From contig JAPPUL010000073.1 in assembly GCA_026874595.1 (NCBI GenBank), positions 953,973-1,017,972 on the forward strand: a stretch of DNA of 64,000 bases, written 5' to 3'. A program made the translations under genes and the position numbers. A model generated the notes under the pieces. It was not told the origin of the DNA and searched no databases. It worked only from the letters and a program-made list of their open reading frames with translations. Numbering within the stretch: the stretch's first letter is position 1; every line of letters starts with the position of its first letter. Positions 16,282-24,004 of the stretch are shown here, in pieces. This stretch comes from Sipunculus nudus (lineage: Eukaryota > Annelida > Sipuncula > Golfingiida > Sipunculidae).

Positions 16282-17361
16282 ATGAAAGTCTTATTTAAAC
16301 AATTTATTGTTGAACAAAAACTATTTTATAGAAACCCTATTTCTGTTTTTTGGACTTATATGTTTCCTATGTTCTTACTTATCATAATAGGCTGGTTCTT
16401 TAATGACTCTTTCTCTAAAAGAGTATCAGGACACAATATTATATTGCTTAGCTCAAATGATAAGTCCAAAATCTCACAAAAGATAAAAGACTCTTTAAAT
16501 AAACAATTTCTAATAATAGAGCAAGAAGATGCTAAAAAACTTAATATAGACCCCATCCCCGTTCACATAACAAAAGAAAATGACAAGAACTATAGTATAG
16601 ACCTTACAATTAAAAACACTTCCATAAGCCTTGACAAAAGCATAGAGGCTCTAGAAAAGCTAATAAAAGACCTTAATAACTCAAATAATCTTAGTATAAG
16701 CTTGAAGATTAAAAAAGATGCTAAAGGCGAGGCTAAAAAGAATGACAAGGATGAAAAGGATTATACCAAATACACAGATTTCCTTGCACCTGGTATAATC
16801 GCTATGTCTGTAATGTCATCTTGTATATTCGGAGTTGGCATTTCACTAACTTCCTATCGGGAAAAAGGCCATCTTAGAAGACTTTCCCTAACACCTCTTA
16901 AAAAATCAACCTACGTTCTTGCTCATATCTTGCATAGATACGCTGTTATTATAATTCAAAGTTTCTTTTTGCTTATAAGTGCTATTTTGCTTTTTGAACT
17001 TAAGTTTATGGGTGATGTCTTATCGCTTATTGTAGTTCTTACGGTGGGTCTTATTTCTTTTATTTCTGTTGGCTTTATAATTGCAAGTAGGACAAACAAA
17101 GCCGAAAGTGCTAATGCTCTTTCAAACATAACATTTTATCCCCTACTGCTACTTGGCGCCGTGTATTTTCCCTTGTCCGACATACCTGAAATATTAAGAC
17201 CTCTTGCAAAAGCAACTCCGCTCTACCACCTGACAAAGGCACTAAGAGAAGTTATAAATACAGGAACCCCCTTTTACCTTCTAACACAAAATATTCTACC
17301 TCTTATTGCCATAAGCTTAATTTGCTTTTTAATATCAGTTAAAATGTTTCGTTGGGAATAA
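16282..17361 (+). CDS. ABC-2 type exporter, permease subunit
   Basis: Membrane partner of the ATPase just upstream. The 359-residue protein has one transmembrane helix near residues 22-42, a large extracytoplasmic loop of about 130 charged residues, then five helices from about residue 170 on. The C-terminal region has the ABC-2 pattern: ATPLYHLTKALREVINTGTP before the last helix. The wide loop after the first helix is the layout of drug, antibiotic or lipid exporters. Its strand composition is intermediate, close to the switch point at about 17.4 kb. Confidence 0.85.
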   Translation: MKVLFKQFIVEQKLFYRNPISVFWTYMFPMFLLIIIGWFFNDSFSKRVSGHNIILLSSNDKSKISQKIKDSLNKQFLIIEQEDAKKLNIDPIPVHITKENDKNYSIDLTIKNTSISLDKSIEALEKLIKDLNNSNNLSISLKIKKDAKGEAKKNDKDEKDYTKYTDFLAPGIIAMSVMSSCIFGVGISLTSYREKGHLRRLSLTPLKKSTYVLAHILHRYAVIIIQSFFLLISAILLFELKFMGDVLSLIVVLTVGLISFISVGFIIASRTNKAESANALSNITFYPLLLLGAVYFPLSDIPEILRPLAKATPLYHLTKALREVINTGTPFYLLTQNILPLIAISLICFLISVKMFRWE

Positions 17362-17503
17362 GATCTTATAATGTTTATCTTATTATCATAACGTCATTAA
17401 TTAAAAAGACTACCTTGTATTGACTTAGAAAAACGATTTAGTTATTATCTACTTTTTATATGTTAGCATACATAATAAACGAAGAATAAGGACAGAAGGT
17501 AAT
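17362..17503. other. Strand-composition switch point (candidate replication origin region)
   Basis: To the left the plus strand is C/T-rich and genes are mostly on the minus strand. To the right the plus strand is G/A-rich and genes are mostly on the plus strand. This AT-rich 142-base gap holds three TTATC-type words, the best being TTATCTACT (two mismatches to the DnaA box TTATCCACA). No dnaA, parA or gidA is present, so origin function is only inferred. Confidence 0.4.
17420..17448 (+). promoter_or_regulatory. Predicted sigma70-type promoter of the bactofilin gene
   Basis: TTGACT, exactly 17 bases, then TATTAT, ending 55 bases before the bactofilin ATG. One of the TTATC words noted in this gap overlaps the -10 box. 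Confidence 0.65.
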
Positions 17504-17875
17504 ATGGCAAAAGATATATCCAGACAAAAAGCTCCTGATACGTTCTTAACAGAAGATTGCAACTTGACAGGGACATTTAAGTTTAATAAGTTGATACAAT
17601 TTGACGGACAGCTTAAAGGACATGTGGATGCACCGGATGGTGCTTTGTCAATTGGGCCTAAGGGTGAGATTGAAGCTGAGATAGTAATTGATAGTTTTTA
17701 TAACAAAGGGAGTTTTAAAGGAGATCTTAAGGCTTTAAATGTTGTTCATATACTAAGTGGTGCAAGTGTTACGGGAAGTATAACTACTAAAGAACTTGTT
17801 ATAGAAAAAGGTGGACAGCTTAACGGACTTTGTGCTATGACCAACGATGGCACGACTGAACATGAAAAGTCATGA
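17504..17875 (+). CDS. Bactofilin (polymer-forming cytoskeletal protein)
   Basis: Small 123-residue protein expected to form beta-helical filaments at the membrane that position cell-wall enzymes. The central domain (about residues 18-112) has the bactofilin pattern of short hydrophobic rungs: CNLTGTFKFNKLIQFDGQ, GHVDAPDGALSIGPKGEIEA, then GDLKALNVVHILSGASVTGS and IEKGGQLNGLC. An AGAAGG ribosome site sits before the ATG. The 3' end overlaps the next gene, suggesting coupled translation with the YihY-like membrane protein. Confidence 0.88.
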   Translation: MAKDISRQKAPDTFLTEDCNLTGTFKFNKLIQFDGQLKGHVDAPDGALSIGPKGEIEAEIVIDSFYNKGSFKGDLKALNVVHILSGASVTGSITTKELVIEKGGQLNGLCAMTNDGTTEHEKS

Positions 17876-19175
17876 CTCTTTTATCACAAAATATTCTACT
17901 ATCTTATCTAATCTAAACCTATCTACTCTAAAACGCTTTTTTAAACACACGTTCAATGTTTTTTATATAGGTGCTAAGAGATTTTATTTTGATCGTGGCT
18001 TTGAGAAGGCTAGTAACTTATCATTTGTAACTATACTATCTGTTGTTCCTGTTGCTATACTTGTATTTGCGTTTTTATCATCTTATGAATATACAAGTAA
18101 AACGCTTCAGGATAATGTAAAACAAGTTATAATACTACTTTTTGGAGTTGGGCTTGAGGGCAATTTATCGCCTTATCTACAAAGCTTTTCGGAGAATGTA
18201 AGTAATATAAGTTATATTGGGATAATATTTTTATTATTTATCGCAGTCGATATAATAGTAATTCTTGAAAAGTCCATAAACCATATTTGGCACATAAAGA
18301 AAGGCAGGCCTTTCATACAAAACTTTTTTATATATTGGAGCGTTTTAACTGCAACTCCTTTCTTTTTGATATCTTCCTTTTATCTAACCTCAAAATACCA
18401 ATTGGGAATGGGCAAAGCCTTTTCGTTTGAGAGTTTTACATTAATAATAACAACGCTTGGCTTTTTCTTAATATATGCCTTTTTGCCAAGGAAGAAAGTA
18501 TATATTATACCGGCATTTATAGGTGCTTTAGTTGCAGGTTTGCTTTTTGAATTTGGCAAGTTCATATTTAGTTTATATATATCATATTTGGCACAAGAGA
18601 CAATAAAACAAATATACGGCGCAACCTTTTATATAATACCCATATTCATTACATGGATATATTTGTCTTATGTAATATTGCTTTACGGAGTTGAGATAAA
18701 CTATATATTGCAACACAAAGAAACGTATAAAAACAAGCTCTACAAAAAAACAGAAGATCATAAACTAGCTTTGTTCTACATAACAGCAACCATATATAAG
18801 GTACTAAACAAGTTTGAAGACGGTGGTGGCAAAACAAGCCTCGCAGAACTTGCTGATTATAATAACATATCTCAGGTCTATATGGAAGACATTGCAGATA
18901 AGCTAATTGATATTTCTATAATAGCAGAAGCAAATAAAAAAGATACAAAATATTATCTGCCATTAAAGCCAAAAGAACAAATAGATATAAAAGAGCTTAT
19001 AAAGCTTATTGATACGAGTTATAAGAGCAAAGCATCAATTAACGTTAAAGAAAAGCAAGTTATAAAACTCTTTGAAGAGATTAGGTCTCGCTTACAAGAT
19101 GGTATCGAACTAAAACTTGGAGGGGTAAACTTTAAAGACATAGAGAAAGCTTCTTTAGACACCGGGGTTAAATAG
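17847..19175 (+). CDS. YihY/BrkB family inner-membrane protein
   Basis: The 442-residue protein belongs to the YihY/virulence factor BrkB family (once mislabelled ribonuclease BN). An amphipathic start leads to six transmembrane helices between about residues 45 and 285, with the family motifs AKRFYFDRGFEKASNLSFVTILSVVPV and FGKFIFSLYIS...YGATFYIIPIFITWIYLSY. About 155 residues of soluble C-terminus follow, including a winged-helix-like segment. Molecular function is not settled for the family. It overlaps the bactofilin gene by 29 bases; the ATG at 17862 is an alternative start, and neither has a good ribosome site. Confidence 0.87.
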   Translation: MARLNMKSHDSFITKYSTILSNLNLSTLKRFFKHTFNVFYIGAKRFYFDRGFEKASNLSFVTILSVVPVAILVFAFLSSYEYTSKTLQDNVKQVIILLFGVGLEGNLSPYLQSFSENVSNISYIGIIFLLFIAVDIIVILEKSINHIWHIKKGRPFIQNFFIYWSVLTATPFFLISSFYLTSKYQLGMGKAFSFESFTLIITTLGFFLIYAFLPRKKVYIIPAFIGALVAGLLFEFGKFIFSLYISYLAQETIKQIYGATFYIIPIFITWIYLSYVILLYGVEINYILQHKETYKNKLYKKTEDHKLALFYITATIYKVLNKFEDGGGKTSLAELADYNNISQVYMEDIADKLIDISIIAEANKKDTKYYLPLKPKEQIDIKELIKLIDTSYKSKASINVKEKQVIKLFEEIRSRLQDGIELKLGGVNFKDIEKASLDTGVK

Positions 19176-19191
19176 ATGTTGGAGATAGAAA

Positions 19192-19797
19192 ATGTTGGAG
19201 ATAGAAAAAAAGTGTAGGCTTAGTTTTAAGGATGCAGAGGATGTATTAAAGCGGCTTTATAAAACGTGTAAGCTAGTTGGTGAATATAATAAAAAAGATA
19301 TTTATTACAAAGTTAAAGACAAAAAAAACAAAACGAATAATACTCTAACGTACAAGAACATATTTCGAATAAGGGAGCAAGACAAAGAACAAGGTAAAGC
19401 ACAAGACACAAAACAAGCCAAAGAATATACAATATGCTTTAAAGCTAAACGCATTATACGCTCAACAGAGATAAACGATGAAAAGGAGTTTTTGGTATCA
19501 GACATAAAAGTCTTCAAAAAGTTTATAACATATATAGGATATGAGGAACTTGTTAGGAAGGAAAAGCATGTTAAACTCTTCAAACACAAAAGCTACCCAA
19601 ACATAAATATCGAGTATGCAAAGATAAAAGGACTTGGATATTTTATTGAAGTTGAATATCTAAGTAAAACGAACTCCGGGCTTAGGACTAATATTATAAT
19701 AGATACGCTTGACAAGCTTTTATTTAAGGAACTGTTGCTTGATAAAGAAAGTCTTGAAACCAGGCGTTATATAGAAATGCTACTTTTAAAAGAATAA
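19192..19797 (+). CDS. CYTH domain protein (triphosphate-handling or adenylate cyclase-like)
   Basis: The 201-residue protein opens with the CYTH signature ExExK (LEIEKKC) and continues with the alternating basic strands of a triphosphate tunnel: IFRIREQ, YTICFKAKR, EKEFLVSD, RKEKHVKLFKH, INIEYAKIKGLGYFIEVEY. This fits class IV adenylate cyclase or thiamine/inorganic triphosphatase relatives; I cannot choose. The start is unusual: a 16-base unit (ATGTTGGAGATAGAAA) occurs twice, and the upstream copy opens only a 13-codon frame that stops. The 3' end, including the stop, lies in an 18-base tandem repeat (19789-19824). Confidence 0.8.
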   Translation: MLEIEKKCRLSFKDAEDVLKRLYKTCKLVGEYNKKDIYYKVKDKKNKTNNTLTYKNIFRIREQDKEQGKAQDTKQAKEYTICFKAKRIIRSTEINDEKEFLVSDIKVFKKFITYIGYEELVRKEKHVKLFKHKSYPNINIEYAKIKGLGYFIEVEYLSKTNSGLRTNIIIDTLDKLLFKELLLDKESLETRRYIEMLLLKE

Positions 19798-19921
19798 AAC
19801 ACTAATAAAGAATAAAACACTAAAAAAATAGTATAGTTGCTCTTTAAAAACAAAAATAATACCTTTAAGTTGATTTATAACAAATGCATATAAGTAACCT
19901 TTTATAAAAGGAGAATAAAAA

Positions 19922-21067
19922 TTGAACAACAGCAAAGAAAGTCCATACAAAAGTGCAACTGAAGGATTAAGAATCAAGGTTGGAGCCCCACAGCTACAAA
20001 GGCCAACTAAAGAAGAGATAGAACAATTTGCAAAGGAAGCACAAAAACTAATAGAGACAAATCTTTCAAGTCAGAAGGAATTTTTAGAAAAGGGTTTTTA
20101 TAATCTAGGGAAGCTTAAGAATAAACATTTTGTGATTGCGGGAGCAACAGGACAAGGACTTGGCTGTAGTTTTGCATGTGCGGCTATGGAGCTTGTAAAG
20201 GAGGGTGGGAGTTTAACAATTCTCTCAAGAGATCTTAAAAAATCGCTTGGCTTTGAAACGGGAGTAATTCTAAAGGAGCTTGCATCTAAAAACAACTTGG
20301 GCGATAGATTTTACTGGAGTAATAATGGTCTTGCTCTTGAGGGTTCTAATTTTGATGAGATAGTAAAAGTTCTAAAGGCAGTTAAAGCAAAGGAAATAAT
20401 ATATATAAACACGGTAGCCTCAGCAAGTTCAGGCTTAAAGCCGGGCTTTCCAAAAGTATATGTCAAGGATTATGACGATGAGGGACTTTTTGAATGGGAG
20501 TTAAAGGAGCTTAGTAATAAAGAGATAGAAACAACAAAACTCTTCATGGGGCAGATGGCAGTAGAATACGCACAAGCCCTTGAGGACGCGGGAATAGATA
20601 TACAAATTAGAGTATTTGCAGATTGGCGAGGCAGTTTAGATAGAGAAAGCAGAAGTCCAGATTCAATAAGCTACGGCCGCCAAGGAGCATATTCAACGAG
20701 TCTATACCTGCCAAAAGACATAATCCAGGAGAGAGTGTCTAAGTGGTACGGAGAAGGTAGGAAACGGGCAATAGACATCTTCTTTCCAATAATGCAAACC
20801 CGTGCTCTATCGTTTATACCTGGAGGTAAGACAATGGGCCAGATATTTAGTAATCTCTTATCCCGCCAAGGCCTTAATGTAACCGGTATACCCGAGCTTT
20901 CCTTACAAGCACTTTATGCTATAAGTAAAAACCTAAGCGATGAAGACGAAAACCCGTTTCCCAGGCTTGATTTAAATGAATTAAAAACAGAGTTATGGTT
21001 TTACGAGGTGGTAAGACGTTTAAATAATAAGGAAGGGGACAGATATTATTATAAGGCGTGGATATAA
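19922..21067 (+). CDS. FabV-like enoyl reductase (divergent)
   Basis: The 381-residue protein starts with TTG preceded by AAAAGGAG. It has a nucleotide-binding glycine motif (IAGATGQGLG) near residue 73 and, in the middle, YINTVASASSG and SNKEIETTKLFMGQMAVEYAQALEDAGI. The latter resembles the FabV segment with an EEI...VMGG...W..AL.EAG pattern. FabV reduces trans-2-enoyl thioesters in fatty acid synthesis. However, the usual FabV N-terminus (an MIIxP start) is missing and the catalytic Tyr-x8-Lys pair is not obvious to me. It could be a separate branch of short-chain-dehydrogenase-like enzymes. Its 3' end has been copied three times downstream. Confidence 0.5.
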   Translation: MNNSKESPYKSATEGLRIKVGAPQLQRPTKEEIEQFAKEAQKLIETNLSSQKEFLEKGFYNLGKLKNKHFVIAGATGQGLGCSFACAAMELVKEGGSLTILSRDLKKSLGFETGVILKELASKNNLGDRFYWSNNGLALEGSNFDEIVKVLKAVKAKEIIYINTVASASSGLKPGFPKVYVKDYDDEGLFEWELKELSNKEIETTKLFMGQMAVEYAQALEDAGIDIQIRVFADWRGSLDRESRSPDSISYGRQGAYSTSLYLPKDIIQERVSKWYGEGRKRAIDIFFPIMQTRALSFIPGGKTMGQIFSNLLSRQGLNVTGIPELSLQALYAISKNLSDEDENPFPRLDLNELKTELWFYEVVRRLNNKEGDRYYYKAWI

Positions 21068-21603
21068 AGTTATAATCCAATCGCTTTACGCTATAAGTAA
21101 AAACAAATAATCGATGCTGAGAAAAGGCTGTTTCTAAGGCTTTTTTTTAAATGAATTAAAACAGAGTTATGGTTTTACGAGGTGGTTTTACGAGGTGGTA
21201 AGACGTTTAAATAATAAGGAAGGGGACAGATATTATTATAAGGCGTGGATATAAAGTTATAATCTAATCGCTTTAAGCTATAAGTAAAAACAAATAATCG
21301 ATGCTGAGAAAAGGCTGTTTCTAAGGCTTTTTTTAAATGAACTAAAAACAGAGTTATGGTTTTACGAGGTGGTAAGACGTTTAAATAATAAGGAAGGGGA
21401 CAGATATTATTATAAGGCGTGGATATAAAGTTATATTCTAATCGCTTTAAGCTATAAGTAAAAACAAATAATCGATGCTGAGAAAAGGCTGTTTCTAAGG
21501 CTTTTTTTTAAATGAACTAAAAACAGAGTTATGGTTTTACGAGGTGGTAAGACGTTTAAATAATAAGGAAGGGGACAGATATTATTATAAGGCGTGGATA
21601 TAG
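21068..21603 (+). pseudogene. Three degenerate tandem copies of the FabV-like gene 3' end
   Basis: After the true stop codon the last 174 or so bases of the gene recur three times (21068-21254, 21255-21428, 21429-21603). The first copy is longer only because of an internal 13-base duplication (TTTTACGAGGTGG). The distal 80 bases match the gene almost exactly, while the proximal part is shared among the copies but has diverged from the gene and carries frame-breaking changes. None has a start codon or ribosome site. The third copy ends in TAG just before the gpmA ribosome site. Confidence 0.85.
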
Positions 21604-21622
21604 AGTATAGGAGGTAATAAAC

Positions 21623-22360
21623 ATGTATAAGGTGGTACTAGTGCGTCATGGTCAGAGTGAATGGAACAGACAAAATCGTTTTACAGGCTGGGTAGATGTA
21701 GATTTAAGTGAGCGAGGCTTAAGCGAGGCGCAGGAAGCAGGTCGGTTATTGAAAAAGGAAGGTTATACATTTGACATATGCTACACATCGCTTTTAAAGC
21801 GAGCAATAAAGACATTAAACATAATATTGGATGAGATGGATTTACTGTGGCTACCGTGCATAAAGACGTGGCATTTAAACGAGCGTCACTACGGGGCATT
21901 ACAAGGTTTAAACAAAGCCGAGACGGCAAAAAAGCACGGAGATGAGCAAGTACACATATGGCGACGCAGCTACGACATAGCTCCTCCCAGGCTAAGCGAG
22001 ACAGATAAGTTATCCTCGACAAAAGATAGACGTTATAAAGATTTAGAAGAGATTCCGCATACAGAGAACTTGAAACTAACGGTAGAACGTGTACTACCCT
22101 ATTGGCATCATAATATAGTACCCAAGATAAAAGATGGTAAGAGGATACTAATATCAGCACATGGAAACAGTTTGAGGGCCTTAGTAAAACACCTAAACAA
22201 GATATCAGATAGTGAGATAGTAAACCTAAACATACCGACAGGGGTGCCATTAGTATTTGAGTTAAATGAAGATTTATCGACAAAGAGCTCTTACTATCTA
22301 GGGGAGGAAGATGAGATAAAAGCTGCGCAAGACGGATTATCTAAACAAGGACGTAAATAA
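21623..22360 (+). CDS. gpmA: 2,3-bisphosphoglycerate-dependent phosphoglycerate mutase
   Basis: Interconverts 3- and 2-phosphoglycerate in glycolysis. The 245-residue protein has the RHG motif with catalytic His10 in [10 protein letters not shown], then [15 protein letters not shown], the [18 protein letters not shown] block and the second catalytic His in [11 protein letters not shown]. Size and motifs are those of the dPGM family. An AGGAGG ribosome site 8 bases upstream is one of the best in the window. It follows directly on the third degenerate FabV-tail copy, so its own promoter must lie within or upstream of those repeats. Confidence 0.96.
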   Translation: MYKVVLVRHGQSEWNRQNRFTGWVDVDLSERGLSEAQEAGRLLKKEGYTFDICYTSLLKRAIKTLNIILDEMDLLWLPCIKTWHLNERHYGALQGLNKAETAKKHGDEQVHIWRRSYDIAPPRLSETDKLSSTKDRRYKDLEEIPHTENLKLTVERVLPYWHHNIVPKIKDGKRILISAHGNSLRALVKHLNKISDSEIVNLNIPTGVPLVFELNEDLSTKSSYYLGEEDEIKAAQDGLSKQGRK

Positions 22361-22449
22361 GTATGTTTGTGCAAGCTATACTATTTATAAACTTTATAAA
22401 CTCCAAGACAAAGCGATTCGGTTCTCTAATTAATGCGTAAAATATATTA

Positions 22450-22478
22450 TTGCTTAAATCCTAATAAATATCTATATT
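22450..22478 (+). promoter_or_regulatory. Array promoter of GLUG gene 1
   Basis: TTGCTT, 17 bases, TATATT. The -35 box and the 17-base spacing recur upstream of most genes in the array, and the spacer ends in AATATC or a close variant in many of them. Confidence 0.6.
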
Positions 22479-22526
22479 TTTTTTTGCAATATAAAAACAA
22501 AAGGATTAAAGGTGAGGAAATTAAAG

Positions 22527-23816
22527 ATGAGAAACATGTATTTAATAATAATCTTAACGATTATGGTGCTGGTGCTTGGCTGCGGGAATACGGACGGAAC
22601 AGGAGTTAAGGACGGAGGACAGCAAGGGTCAGAGCAGGACAGTAAGGACAAGAAACAAGCAGGGCAAAGCGGCGGTGCAGGAGGGCAAGGCGGCGGTGCA
22701 GGAGGGCAAAGCGGACAAACAGGTACAGGGTCACAAGGGCAAGGAACAGGAGGGCAAGGCGGACAAGCAGGAGCTGCAACATGTCCTGATAAAAGCTATA
22801 CTGCTATATCAACAGCGGCTGATTTAAAAGCGAAGTTAAAAGACGGGAACATTTGTTTAACAGCTAACATTGAATTAGAAAACTGGGAGACGGTAGATAA
22901 ATATCGTGGAACTTTAGATGGAAATGATAAGACGCTAACAATAAAGTCGTTTGGATCTGGAGCTGTTGGACTAATAAAGAAAATAGAAACTGGTTCACAG
23001 GTCAAGGATTTAAGTATAGAGCTTGAAGTATATCTTACTTCTGATAAGAATAATGTGTATGTAGGAGTGCTAGCAGGAGAGAATAAAGGAAGAATAGACA
23101 ATGTGAATGTGAAGAGCGACAAAAAAGTAGAGACTACGGGAAGCAGCTCAAGCGCAGGCGGGCTCGTTGGACATAACGATGGCACAATAACAAACAGCTA
23201 TGCAACTGGAGCTGTGTCTGCAGATGGACAATACTCAAGCGCAGGCGGGCTCGTTGGATATAACGAGGGCGGCACAATAAAAGAAAGCTATGCAACTGGA
23301 GCAGTGTCTGGACATCATGCCGGCGGGCTTGTTGGATTTAACTCTTCTAGCGGCACAATAGAAAACAGCTATGCAACTGGAGAGGTTAGTGCAGATAGAC
23401 AATACTCAAACGCAGGCGGGCTCGTTGGATCTAACTATGCCGGCACAATAAAAGAAAGCTATGCACAAGGCGAAGTAACTGCATCTGGAAACAGCTCAAA
23501 CGCAGGCGGGCTCGTTGGAGTGAACTCTAGCGGCACAATAAAAGAAAGCTATGCACAAGGCGAAGTAACTGCATCTGGAAACAGCTCAAACGCAGGCGGG
23601 CTCGTTGGAGTGAACTCTAGCGGCAAAATAGAAAACAGTTTCTGTTTGGACAAGACGGGTCTTAATGCAGTTGGGAGCAACGCTCAGGCTACAGGTGTAA
23701 CAGCAATAGAGCAAAGCGCCATTACAGCAACTACCTTTACTGATGCGGGCTGGTCAAGGTCTGTTTGGAAGAATTTGGGAGCGGGCCAGTGGCCAAAGCT
23801 TTCGTGGCAGCCGTAG
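22527..23816 (+). CDS. GLUG-repeat lipoprotein 1
   Basis: First of fifteen related lipoproteins. From the ATG at 22527 (GGTGAGG ribosome site; an in-frame GTG 15 bases earlier is less likely) the protein has a signal peptide with a lipobox ending VLGC, so Cys19 should be lipidated. A short Gly/Gln-rich stalk follows, then a capping segment (CPDKSYTAISTAADLKAKLK...NICLTANIELENW) and six GLUG repeats (GGLVGHN-GTITNSYATGAV). The end is the family signature FCLDKTGLNAVG...W..SVWKNLGAGQWPKLSWQP. GLUG repeats are known from adhesin-like, beta-helical surface proteins; the ligand is unknown. It is probably surface-exposed, but which membrane leaflet it occupies cannot be told. Confidence 0.85.
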   Translation: MRNMYLIIILTIMVLVLGCGNTDGTGVKDGGQQGSEQDSKDKKQAGQSGGAGGQGGGAGGQSGQTGTGSQGQGTGGQGGQAGAATCPDKSYTAISTAADLKAKLKDGNICLTANIELENWETVDKYRGTLDGNDKTLTIKSFGSGAVGLIKKIETGSQVKDLSIELEVYLTSDKNNVYVGVLAGENKGRIDNVNVKSDKKVETTGSSSSAGGLVGHNDGTITNSYATGAVSADGQYSSAGGLVGYNEGGTIKESYATGAVSGHHAGGLVGFNSSSGTIENSYATGEVSADRQYSNAGGLVGSNYAGTIKESYAQGEVTASGNSSNAGGLVGVNSSGTIKESYAQGEVTASGNSSNAGGLVGVNSSGKIENSFCLDKTGLNAVGSNAQATGVTAIEQSAITATTFTDAGWSRSVWKNLGAGQWPKLSWQP

Positions 23817-23843
23817 GCTAGTCTAATATCAACACAAAAGATA

Positions 23844-23882
23844 TAGTAGGCATGTTTTTACAAGTTTAAAGGATGCCTACTA
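23844..23882 (+). terminator. Conserved array hairpin after GLUG gene 1
   Basis: TAGTAGGCAT and its exact complement ATGCCTACTA with a 19-base loop, 27 bases after the stop codon. The same hairpin family follows most genes of the array. There is no strong T tract after it. Confidence 0.65.
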
Positions 23883-23937
23883 TCCTCCACTGTATATAAT
23901 AAACGTATTAAAGAGAGTCTGACATAAAATATTATAC

Positions 23938-23966
23938 TTGCTTTAAGCACAACAAATATCTACTAT
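23938..23966 (+). promoter_or_regulatory. Array promoter of GLUG gene 2
   Basis: TTGCTT, 17 bases, TACTAT. It lies in an intergenic block that is nearly identical in front of genes 2, 3, 4 and 5. Confidence 0.6.
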
Positions 23967-24004
23967 TTAAGTAATCTAACCAATGGAGAGATTAAAAAAA
24001 AAAG

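Noticed and set aside
21068-21603. Functional small genes in the FabV-tail copies
   Set aside because: No ribosome sites or starts, and the copies carry frame-breaking changes.
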